A stretch of DNA of 64,000 bases from NCBI GenBank assembly GCA_905221605.1, contig CAJNDS010002598.1, forward strand, positions 1 to 64,000, given 5' to 3'. Both the position numbers and the translations under genes were made by a program. Position 1 is the stretch's first letter. Every line of letters starts with the position of its first letter. This document shows positions 23,501-35,500 of this stretch, piece after piece. Origin of the DNA: Symbiodinium natans. Lineage: Eukaryota > Sar > Dinophyceae > Suessiales > Symbiodiniaceae. The notes beneath the pieces were generated by a model, which saw only the letters and a list, made by a program, of their open reading frames with translations, was not told the origin of the DNA and made no database searches.

Positions 23501-26500
23501 AAAAAGCATGAAGCCCCAAGAGTTGTCAAACAGTCTGTGGGCAGCTGCGACTCTGAAAGATGCCGCACCTCATGTGCTGACCGCTGTGGCAGCCATCGCA
23601 GAGCATGTGCCACACAAGGTGAGGGACTTCGATCCGCAAGGGTTGTCGAACAGCCTGTGGGCAGCTGCAAAGTTACAAGATTCCGCGCCGCAAGTGCTGA
23701 CAGCTTTGCCAGCCATCGCAGAGCTTGTGCGGAATTTGATCCGCAAGGATTGTCGAACAGGCTTTGGGCAGCTGCGAATTTGTCAGATCCCGAAACACAT
23801 GGGTGCTGACAGCTGACCGCAGTCCGAGAACATTTGTCGAACAACGGGTGGGCAGCCACGAATCTGCAAGATGCCGCCGTGCAAGGGCTGACAGCTGTGC
23901 CAGCCGTCGCAGAGCGCATTTCGAGGTGGGAGACGAGATTGCTTCGTGTGGGCAGCTTTGACATTTGAAGGAACCAGCGAGAAGAAGAGGTCCTCACAGT
24001 GCCAGGAGACTCCTTGAGTGCCCTTCCTGCGATATCGGGACGCCGGTGCAGGTGTGTGTTTGGATGTGCAGTTGGCTTCAAAGGCAGGGCCCAGACTCCT
24101 GGAGTCTCCTGGAGTGCCGTTTCTCACAGTCGTGGCAGCTGTCCCATGTGCCTTTGGGCTTCAAAGCTTTTGGAGAAGTGTACCAAGTTTAGGGTTTAGG
24201 GTTTAGGGTTTAGGGTTTAGGGTTTAGGGTTTGGGGGCGACCTGGTGTCCCTGCGCTGCCTGCGCTTAGCATGCCTTCTTGCGCCGCGAGTACCTTCGAT
24301 GCAGCGAACTCTGGTAGCCCCGCTGCCATCCCGCTGGTGCCGGATCACCATCCTTCCTCCTAGGCCTTGACCCTGAACCCTAAACTCTAAACCCTAGACC
24401 CTAGACCCTAAACCCGAAACCCTAACCCTAAAAACTAACCCTAAACCCTACATGCCCTAAACCCTATATATAATTCAGGGTTTAGGATCAGCCCCCGTGG
24501 ACGCCAACGAAGCCCGCACGCCGCTCGAAAGCCTCCGTGCCGTGCGCAGGAGTGACATCCCTAAGACTCTACACCCTAAACCCTAAACCCTAAACCCTAT
24601 ACCCTAAACCCTAAACCCTAAACCCTAAACCGTAAACCCTAAACCCTAAACCCTAAACCCTATAAACCCTAAACCCTGAAGCCCTGTTCTGGAGGCTCCC
24701 CTGGGTTTAGGGTTTTGGGTTTAGGGTTTAGGGTTTGGGGTTCCGCATCTCCAGTCCGAGCATTCACTAGTCGAGCTCGTGACTCTGGTATCGAAAACCT
24801 ACCCACCCAACCTTTGGATCTCATAGGAATCATAGTTTTATTTGTCAAAAGAACGGAGTTGTCGACCCCACAGCATAGGAACATGTCATTGTTTCATTTT
24901 TTCAAGAGAACGGAGTTGTCGACCTTAATTTGTCTCAGGACAAATCATTTCTAAAACAGAACCGACGAACATTCGCCTGAGGGGCGGGGAGGGGGGGAGG
25001 GTGGCCCTTCAGACCCTAAACCCTTGAAAGCCTTGAGACCCTAAAAGCCTTGAGAGCCTAAATCCTTGAGACCCTGAGCTGTTGAGACTCTAACTCCTTT
25101 GAGACCCTAAACGACGAGACCTTGAGACCCTGAACACTCGAGACAGGCCACGAACCAGGCAAAAATCCCAGAAAAATGCCCACGAACCAGGCAAATGCCC
25201 ACGAAACAGGCAAATTGAGGGGGTGGGGCAGGGCAGGGCGGGGGGGCGACAGGGGGGGAGTGGGGGAGGGGGGGGAGGAAGGGGGAGAGGGGTGAGAGGG
25301 GTGAGAGGGGGAGGGGGGGGAAGGGGGGGAGGGCGGCAAATGCCCACGAAGCAGTCACGAATCGGCAAATGCCCACGAACAGGCAAAGATGAGGCAAATT
25401 TGCCTGAAGTATGCCGCCACTGGGTTCATCAAGGTTTTTTTTTTCATAGGGAAGGTTTAGGGCAAAAGAAGCAAATCCCAATGCTCTTGGTTCAGCTCAA
25501 GCCTCAAAGCCCCCAAACAAGCCTCCCAAAGCCCCCCAAAGCCTTCCAAAGCCCCCAAAAACCCTAAACCCGTAAACCCCTCGAGCCCAAAACCCACACC
25601 AAAGGCTCACCCAAGCCTAAACCCTAAACCCTAAACCCTAAACCCTAAACCCTAAACCCTAAACCCTAAACCCGAAATACACCCTAAACCTAAACCCTAC
25701 AAAAACCCTTGGCTGCCCCCAAGGCCAAGGCCGGATGCACCGTGTTGGTGGGGAAGGAGGCGCGAAGCCGAGTTTTGCGGAGGGTTAGGGTTTAGGGTTT
25801 ACGGTTTAGGGTTTAGGGTTTAGGGTTTGGGGTTGAGGGTTTAGGGTTTAGGGTTTTAGAGTTTGTTGGGGGTTTGGGGCTCAAAGGGTTTGTGGGTTAT
25901 GACGTAAGGAGTGAAGATTTTGTTGGGGATTTAGGGTCTAGGGCTTGAAGGGTTTTTGGGTTATTACGGTTTGGAGTTCAAGGGTTAGAGCTTCAGGGTT
26001 TACGGCTAGGTGTTTGGGATCTAGAAAAACAAGGGTTTAGGGGCTCAGCGCTTTTCCGGCGAACACCCTTCTAGCAGTCGCAGTCCCCCTATTTGAGTTA
26101 AGCCAAGTCCTCATAGGGATAGTCAGCCCGAGCGTTTCGGCTCTCTAAATGATCAGAGAGCCCTAATCCCGTCGAATCGGGTTTGTGGTCAGGGTTGCCC
26201 GTGTTTTCCACGGGTTGCAAACCCTAAGGCTTAAACCCTCAACCCTAAACCCCAAACCCTAAACCCCTCTTGGTTTTGCGCCCATTCTCTTGTACTCTGG
26301 ATCCAGATCGCAGCTGCTTTGGCGACGAAGTCTGTGGCCAAAGGTGACGCGCTGCGACTGCAAGAGACTGCTGGCTTCAGGTTGCACCCTAAACTCTATA
26401 AGCCCTATGAACCCTAGAAACCATGTAAACCCCACAAACCTGATCAAACCCTGTAAACCCGATCAACCCTACAAACCCTACAAACCCTACACACCCCATT

Positions 26501-29500
26501 AACCTGATCACACACTATAGAGCCTGTAAACCCTATAACCCTGATAACCCTGATTAAACCCTATAATCCCTAAACCCTAGAAACCCTAAGCCCTAAACCC
26601 GAAACCCTAATCCATTTCAACCCTAAAAACCTTATTACACCCTCTGAACCCTATGCCCTAAACCCGAAACCCTAATCCCTTTCAACCCTAAAACTTTATT
26701 ACGCCTGGAAACCCAAAACCCTAAACCCGAAACCCCAGTCCCTTTCAACCCCAAAGATTCTTATTAACTCTCAACCCTCTAAACCCTAAGCCCTACTTGG
26801 AGGGTCATGGTACTTGTCAACCAATTACCTCTGTACTTATCACCCACCTATAAGCCCCTTAAGTGCCCCAGTATGGTTGTAAGTAGAGGTATAAGTGCAG
26901 TTATAATTGGTTAATTTTAACGCTACGCGACCCGCCTCGGCCCGGCCCAGCGCATCCGCGTGAGCATGGTGATTCTGCAGCGCCCAAGTCGCTGCACCCC
27001 AAGCAATGAGGGTTGGGTTTAGGGTTTAGGGTGGGTTGAGGGTTAGTTTAGCCCGAGGCCTCGGCGGATAAGTATCATGAACCTCCAGAAACCTTAAACC
27101 CTAAACCCTCTCAACCCTAGACCCTACAGGGTAAGTCGCAAGTTTAAGGCTCCAGGCATGAGAGGAGCCAAAGTCCAGCTCCCACAAAAAGGGCCCCAAG
27201 CCACCAGGGCTTGGATTCTTCACAAACGGAAGTTAGGGTTTAGGGTTTAGGGTTTAGGGTTTAGGGTTTGGGGTTTGGGGTTCAAGCTCCCCAAAAGAAA
27301 CCACACTTTAGGAACGGCCCTCAAGTGGAGCTTGGGACTGGGAGGATGCAGGCGCCCGCACTGCAGTGCGCCCTAGCCACCCTTAGTAAGAGCTTTGGGT
27401 TTCTAGGGTTTAGGGCTCAGGTTTAGGGTTTAGGGTTTAGGGTTTAGGGTTTAGGGTTTAGGGTTTAGGGCTTAGGGTTTAGGGTTTAGGGTTTAGGGTT
27501 TAGGGTTTAGGGTTTAGGGTTGAATCTGGCTAGTCCTCAAGCCCAGCTGCAAAAGGTTTAGGGTTTAGGGTGTAGGGTTTAGGTTGGGGAGACCTGCTGC
27601 AAAGAAAGGGTTTCCAGGGTTTCGGGTTTCCTAACCCTAGGGTTTTGCTGTCTAAGGGTAGTTAGGCCCCTTCATATGGTCCTTAGCTCGTCTAAAGGGC
27701 TCTGAAGTACGGGCCCCTGGGTTCTATGCGGAATGTGAAGGGTATATACGGGGTGCCATGAGTGGGCCTTTACTAAGAAGCCATGTAATTACCCTAAGAC
27801 GGCTTTGGGTGCAGAAAGGAGACCTGTAACCCTAGACCATGGTAACCCAGTGGTACCCTTTACCCTTTTTTGGGTTCTGGTTTCCCTTTGAAAATAACCA
27901 ACCCCAAAAAGGGTGCCCTTATTATAATATGGTTACTGGGCTACCAAGAATGGGTTCTCTCCCCCCTCCTCCCCCCCAGCCCTCGAAACGCGAAACGTGC
28001 ACACGATGACGCACGACTACTTTGGGTCCTGATTGTTGGGGTTGGGGTACTCCTAAACCCTAAATGCCTAAACCCTACACCTAAACGCTACGATTCGGTC
28101 CCGCGCACAAACATCGCTTACCATTCCAACCAGGCAAGATCGCTTTCATGGTCCTGAAGGGACGTGGGTCGGAAGAGAGGGAAGCTTAAGAGGTCTACTC
28201 CTTGAGCCCCATCCCCCTCGCCGCGTCCCAGTCTTGTAAATCGCCCATATCATAAACCCGAAAACCCCTACGCCTTCAAGCAGGAGTCGAAGCAACGACC
28301 TCCACTTGCAAGTTCTTTTGACTTAGCAAGTCTACTTAGTATCTCCTAGAAACATAACCCACCTCACTAGCCCTACTTGCTAAGTCAAAAGGGCGTCCAA
28401 GCAGACCTTAAGCTCCATGAGCCCTCAAGCCAAAAGGGACGTCAGCCGACCTAGGCTCTACTCAAAATGAGAACCTACTCATCAAGGGTAGCTGCTAGCA
28501 AGCTGTAGGTAAATAGAGTCCCAGGTAAACTTCGAAAACCCTAACCCCTAAGCCCTAAACCCTAAACCCTGAACCCTGGTTTAGGGCTTCTCGGGCTTGC
28601 GGCCAAGGTTTTTACCGTCAGCGAGGTCGCCGGGATCATGGCGGCAAAGAGGACGCCGGATCTGCTGCCGCTGCCCGGAAGCCCAGCCACGCCCCGCTCT
28701 CCACCGTTCGGTTTGGGGTTTTGGGTTTTGGGTTTAGGGTTTAGGGTTTAGGCTTTAGGCCTTAGGAAGTTTAGGGTTTATTTGAAGGGTTGCTACCGCT
28801 CTGGCTGCAGTTCTGCTCAATGAACCCCCCGCCTCCTCCCCCGAACCCCCCCGCCCTTCCCATACATAAGCACCTTGTATTAGCTACATGGGGGTTCGGG
28901 GTCCTTGTTATAAGGGAATCCTACTACTCGGGGTGTATATTGGGGCTCCCTTATTTTCGTAAACCCCCACATGAACCCCAAAATTGGGGTCATGTACTCT
29001 ATACTACTAAATTCCCAATGGGAGGGATCAAAGGATGGCACAGAGTGGAGTATCCACCTCACAGAGTCCCAAAATCCCGACCAACATCCGAGCCATGTGT
29101 GGGTTTCCCGAAATTCGGTTTAGGGTTTAAGGTTTAGGGTTTAGGGTTTAGGGTTGTTTGGTTTAGGGGTGTGTTACCCCTTATTCCGGGAGGGGCTCCC
29201 CTAGCGTGAGAAATGCCCATTTAGGAGCTTCCGAAAGTGGTGGAGCTCCAATTCTGCACACGACATGTGTTGCCAGTTCCATGTCCTTATGATCAGGTAC
29301 CGTATTGGGTTGAACAGGGGACGTAATGTCTTTTAAGGGCCCATGCAAAGGGACCATGTAGCTAACCCTAAACCCTAAACCTAAACCCTAACCCTTTTAG
29401 GGCCCATGCTAAGGGACCATGTAACTACCCTAAGAAAAGGAGAGAACTGGAATCAAGTTCTCTGGAGCTGTCCGGCTTCCCCTGCTTAGTAGCCCCAATG

Positions 29501-32500
29501 AGGGATCACAGCGGAGGAGGAGGAGCTTTGGCTCTGAGAGGTTGGCTGTCTTCGATAAACCTCAAACCCTAAACCCTAAACCCTAAACCTAAACCCTAAA
29601 CCTCAAACCCTAAACCTTAAACCCTAAACCTTAAACCCGAAACCTCAAACCCTAAACCCTAAACCCGGTGTCGGGTCCGACTGATTCCCCCGACCCTCCA
29701 AGTAGCATGCAGGTGCCACCCGTTGCAGCTCTCGCAGGCCGTTGTGAAGTGGGCGCCCGAGCCGTACGAAGTTGTGAACCCCAAGCCCCCCCAAACCCCA
29801 GTCGTGGTGTAGGGTTCAGGCTTGAACACCCAGACCCAGAAAAGAATGCACTCAAAGCCTTATCCCCAGACCTGGAACCCTAAAAGCATGTATGGGGCGT
29901 CAGCTTTTTCTTTCCGGAGCTGGGTTCGATGTGTAAGGGACTTCAGAAACCTACAAACTTGTAGATGGGCTTCAAGAGAACGTCCGTTGGCGTAGATTCC
30001 TTCGGAATCTGGTTTAAGTCGGGTTGGACAGCAGAACCCGCAAGAGTCAGAATGTAGGTTTAGGGCTTGGCCCTAAGCCCTAAATCCGGTTTAAAGCAAT
30101 GAAAATGGTTCTGGAAGCCTTGTTGCCAGATGCGCAGTGTGACTGGACCTGACGGCATGGTGCACTGCGGTTAAGGACCATTCCTTCAACCATAGCAAGG
30201 ATGCCCAGTAGTACCCTTATGCCTTTCTTTGGGGCGTTTAGTTTCCCTCATAAGCAAAAAGAAGGGCAGCGTTTCAAATCCTAGGTTACTGGGTACCCTA
30301 GAGAATAAGGATCCTAGAGACCTAAACATTAAAGCCGCCTAAATGGTAGGCTTCAACAATTTGGAGGCAAGGGGGATGAGTACAGGGATCCTCCTGCTCC
30401 TCCCACTCCCTTGAGGTGCCTGGCTTTAAGGTTCCGGTTTAGAGTTTAGGGTTTAGGGTTTAGGGTTTAGGGTTTAGGGTTTAGGGTTTAGGGTTTAGGG
30501 TTTAGGGTTTAGGGTTTAGGGTTTAGGCTTTACGGTTTAGGGTGTAGGCTTTAGGCTTTAGGGTTTAAGGTGCCAGACAATACGTTTTGTTTCGAAACGT
30601 GCGCCCGAACACCCACTGAGCGCTCGTCTTTGGATCCGGCACCCCGAAAGATCAGTCCTGGGTATGCTTCTTAAAGGTACGCTGTGGGGCCACGGGGGTA
30701 TAAGCCCCAAAGTCCAGACCCCCCGAACCCCAAAACCCTAAACCCTAAACCCGCTAAACCCTAAACCCTAAACCATGATCTTTATCTTCAGGTGCCATCT
30801 GGACGAGGAGCTCACCCGCGCGGGGGTTTCAGCAGCCGACCCTCAACCAAAAACCAAAGCCCTAAACCTTAAACTCTAACTTTGAACCCTTAAAAACCTT
30901 GACCCTCATCCTAAACCGAAATCTAGACCCACTTCGGACAGCTTGATCTCCTAGCTCGACCCGTATATAGCCCTTACGTAACCGGAGCCCTGATACTCGC
31001 ATGGTTTCCCACCTGGGCACTCCTTATCCAACCCTGAGGCCTCAACCCAAAACCCCCAAACCCCTAAACCCTAAACCCCTAATCCAAGCCGGGCGAAAGC
31101 TACCCGAAAGAACGCTTCAAAGCTTGGAGGATCGATTGTTGTCAGCCTTCTTGAAGCCCCTAAACCTAAAAGTTTCCTAAACCCTTAAGCCCCAACCCTA
31201 AACCCAAAGCCTTAAGCCCGAAGCTCTAAGCCCAAAACCCTAACCCTATAAACCCTAAACCTCTTTGAGCCCCTGAACCCACAGCCGATGGCCAGCAGGA
31301 GAACGCCCTGGTCAACGTCGAAGCCGAAATCGCCTGCGAGGGGCAAACCGGTGTGGGGGAGCCCAGGCATTCCGGGAGCTTTGTGGGGCTTTAAGGGCTT
31401 TGGGGGCCCTAAGGGCTTCAAGGGCTTTGAGGGTTTTATAGGCACTGTCTTAAGGGGCTTTGAGGGTGTTGAGGGTTTTTCCCGAAAGCATCGCGAAGGG
31501 TTCTTCCGTGCGGAGCCCCCTGACACAACAACATAGACTGAAGTGCATAGAGCGAAGTGCATAGAGTGAAGTGCATAGAATGAAGTGCACAGAGTGAAGT
31601 GCATAGAGTGAAGTGCATAGAGTGAAGTGCATAGAGGCAAGCGCACAGAGTGAAGTGCACAGAGTGAAGCGCATAGAGTGAAGTGCATAGAGTGAAGTGC
31701 ATAGAGTGAAGTGCATAGAATGAAGTGCATAGAGTGAAGCACAGAGTGAAGTGCATAGAGTGAAGTGCATAGAGTGAAGTGCATAGAGGCAAGTGCATAG
31801 AGTGAAGTGCATAGAGGCAAGTGCACAGAGTGAAGTGCACAGAGTGAAGTGCATAGAGTGAAGTGCATAGAGTGAAGTGCATAGAGTGAAGTGCATAGAG
31901 CGAAGTGCATAGAGTGAAGTGCATAGAGTGAAGTGCATAGAGTGAAGTGCATAGAGGGAAGTGCATAGAGTGAATTGCATAGAGTGAATTGCATAGAGCT
32001 TAGTAATCAGTGAATACAAATTTCTAGATTTACGTAGAATTTACTAGACCTTCGTACCCAGTCCTAGATTTCTAAATTAAAATTACTCTTTCTAAGGCGG
32101 CGGGCTGGGTTGACATCGCCAATCGGGATTGCAACCCTCTGCGGGTTTCGGCGTGGTCGCGGTGCTAAAACCGTCGTTTTTTTACGTTTCTTGATTTGCG
32201 CGGACAACCCTCTGCGGGTTTCGGCGTCGTCGCGGTGCTAAAACCATCGTTTTTTTACGTTTCTTTCTGTGCGCGGACAACCCTCTGCGGGTAATCGCTG
32301 GGTCGCGGTGCTAAAACCGTCGTTTTTTGCATTTTTTTCGTGCGCGCGTCAACCCTCTGCGGGTTTCGGCGTTGGCGCGGTGCCAAAACCATCGTGTTTT
32401 TGCCTTTTTTGACAAACAAACGTAACCCCTCTGCGGGTTTGGGCGTTGGCGCGGTGCCAAAACCGTCGTGTTTTTGCGTTTTTTGACATACAAACGTAAC

Positions 32501-35500
32501 CCCTCTGCGGGTTTGGGCGTTGGCGCGGTGCCAAAACCGTCGTGTTTTTGCGTTTTTTGACATACAAACGTAACCCCTCTGCGGGTTTTCGCGTGGTCGC
32601 GGTGCCCCTCTGCGGGTTTTCGCGTGGTCGCGGTGCTAAAACCGTAGTGTTTTTGCGTTTTTTTTTCGACTTGCGTAGTACAGACGTAGTACGCCGGGGA
32701 CTTCCGTGGCTGGAAAATCGAGTTTTGTAGTACAAATGTAGTACGCCACGGACGCCCCCGGAGCTTCCGTGGCTGGAAAGTCGACTTTTGTAGTACAGAT
32801 GTAGTACGCCACGGACACCCGGAGCTTCTGTGGCTGCAAAGTCGACTTTTGTAGTACAGACGTAGTACGCCCCGGACACCCGGAGCTTCCGTGGCAGGAA
32901 AGTCGACTTTTGTAGTACAAATGTAGTACGCCGGGGACGCCCGGAGCTTCTGTGGCTGGAAAGTCGACTTTTGTAGTACAAATGTAGTACGCCGGGGACG
33001 CCCGGAGCTTCCGTGGCTGGAAAGTCGACTTTTGTAGTACAAACGTAGTACGCCGCGGACACCCGGAGCTTCCGTGGCTGGAAAGTCGACTTTTGTAGTA
33101 CAAATGTAGTACGCCACGGACACGCGGAGCTTGCTCCAGACGTAGTACGCCGCGGACACCCTGGGCGTCTGAAACCACCGCAAATAGCATGGTAACGGAC
33201 ATCTGGGCGCATGAAAACACCGCAAAGAGCATGGTAACGGACATCTGGGCGCGTGAAAACACCGCAAATAACATGGGCGCGGAATTCTGGGGCTTTGAAA
33301 ACCTAGCAAATAACGTGGGCGCGGAATTCTGGGGCTTTGAAAACCTAGCAAATAACGTGGGCGCGGAATTCTGGGGCTTCGAAACCCTCGCAAATAACGT
33401 GGGCGCGGAACTGTGGGCCTTCGAAATCCTCGCAAATGACGCGGGCGCGGAATTCTGGGGCTTCGAAACCCTCGCAAATAACGTGGGCGCGGAACTGTGG
33501 GGCTTCGAAATCCTCGCAAATAACGTGGGCGCGGAATTGTGGAGCTCCGAACTCCTCGCAAACAACTTGGGGACGGTGTGTTCGAATTCGCTTCCAAAAC
33601 CATTGCGAAAACCATGGTCCCCGAAGTTGCTGTTTCCAAAACCAAATAGCATGGTAACGGACATCTGGGCGCATGAAAACACCACAAAGAGCATGGTAAC
33701 GGACATCTGGGCGCATGAAAACACCGCAAATAACATGGGCGCGGAATTCTGGGGCTTTGAAAACCTAGCAAATAACGTGGGCGCGGAATTCTGGGGCTTC
33801 GAAACCCTCGCAAATAACGTGGGCGCGGAACTGTGGGGCTTCGAAACCCTCGCAAATAACGTGGGCGCGGAACTGTGGGGCTTCGAAATCCTGGCAAATA
33901 ACGTGGGCGCGGAATTCTGGGGCTTCGAAATCCTGTGGGGCTTCGAAATCCTCGCAAATAGCGTGGGCGCGGAATTGTGGAGCTTCGAAATCCTCGCAAA
34001 CAACTTGGGGACGGTGTGTTCGAATTCGCTTCCAAAACCATTGCGAAAACCATGGTTCCCGAAGTTGCTGTTTCCAAAACCATCGCAAACACCATGGTCC
34101 CCGAATTCGCTGTGTCCAAAACCATCGCGAAAACCATGGTACTCGAATTAGCTGTTTCCAAAACCATCGCGAAAACCATGGTCCCCGAATTCGCTGTTTC
34201 CAAAACCATGACAAATATCAGCCATGCAGTGGAGCGGGAAAAAAGTGATCTCGATTTGGAGGGAAGGCAACCAGTCCTGCGCTCAGACTCGTCTCTCTGT
34301 GGGAAGTGATCAGCGGTTGCTCTCAAATGTAACATGTTTGGGCGATGTCCGATTTGGACGTCCTGGGGCGCGCCGACGTCAATGAAGGGGAGAAGGCATC
34401 CCGCACTGTGTGTCGGTGCTAGCGTTCGTGTGCTGTATGTCTGTTACCTCATGATGCGTTGCTCTACATGCGTGCGTGCTAGCTTTGGCCCGAGAGGCGC
34501 TATTGAGTGAAACCTTGGCGCCAGCTTGGACCGTGCGGGTTTTTGTCGGTCCAGGCATGTCGTACACCGGCGGGGATGCTATGCAGACGCTGCGGCGCGG
34601 TTTCCGTGCTAAAGGTGCAGGTTGGCTGCGCCAGGAGCTTGCGAAAAAGACGGTCACGCAGCTGCGTGAGCTTGCTGGCGCTGCGGGCACACGACAGGGC
34701 TCTGGCGCGAGCACGCGAAACAGAGAGGAGCTTCTTGATGCTCTCTCGCAGTGCATCTCCGAGCAGGAGGCGTCTTGGGGAAAGCGTCATTTTCGTGCTT
34801 TGTATTCTTGGTTTCCTTCTTCTCTAAGGTTTGTGCGTCACATGGTTTGCATTCCTACGCAGGTTGGGGTCATGTTGTTTGTGGCTTGGAGCTTGCTTAT
34901 TTTTGGGCTCTAAGTTCAAGCGGCGCGTGCGCAGTGTCTCTTGACTAGGGCAGTTTCAGGCTTTTCTTCTCGACCTGTGATCAGGATGAAGCTGGCGCTG
35001 CGCCGCAGCGAGAGCTGCACGGTCTGCGCGAAGGTTTTGCCGCTCATGGCGTGGCTTGGCTGCGCGAGGAGTTAGCGAAGCAGACCGTGAAGCAGTTGCG
35101 GGCGCTTGCTGGGGCTGCGGGTGTGCACCTGCGCGCTGGTGCGCGCATGCGGAACAGAGAGGAGCTTCTCGACGCTCTCTCGCAGTGCATTTCCGAGCAG
35201 GAGGCGTCTTGGGGAAAGCGTCATTTTTGTGCTTTGTATTCTTGGTTTCCTCCTTCTCTAAGGTTTGTGTGTCATATTGTTTGCATTCCTACGCAGGTTG
35301 GGGTCAAGGTTGTTTCTGGCTTGGAGCTTGCTTTTTTTTGGGCTTTACGTTCAAGCGGCGCATGCGCAGTGTCTCTTGACTAGGGCAGTTTCAGGCTTTT
35401 CTTGTCGACCTTTGAACAGGATGAAGCTGGCGCTGCGCTGCAGCAAGAGCTGCAGCGCCTGCGAGAAGGTTTTGCTGCTGACGGCGTGGCTTGGCTGCGC

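Noticed and set aside
22027-24081. Long minus-strand frames (324 and 270 codons) opposite the OPR-like repeats
   Set aside because: Shadows of a 120-bp coding repeat; the + strand frame carries the family motif.
25090-25567. Pro-rich and Gly-rich proteins around 25.2 kb
   Set aside because: Products of a G-rich tract.
27812-27825. Micro-exon supplying the KGD of moaC
   Set aside because: Encodes QKGD but no pair of splice sites joins it in frame to exons 2 and 3.
31212-32019. Three overlapping minus-strand frames of 176-260 codons
   Set aside because: Caused by a stop-free 14-bp repeat, open in all three frames.
32311-34335. 674-codon minus-strand open frame and 320-codon plus-strand frame
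   Set aside because: Both run through minisatellites of 73, 61 and 42 bp that lack stops; translation only repeats the unit. No domain and no exon-like flanks.
34379-34756. Minus-strand frames opposite the SAP-like exons
   Set aside because: The three-fold repeat with fixed 219-nt exons and helix pattern supports the + strand.
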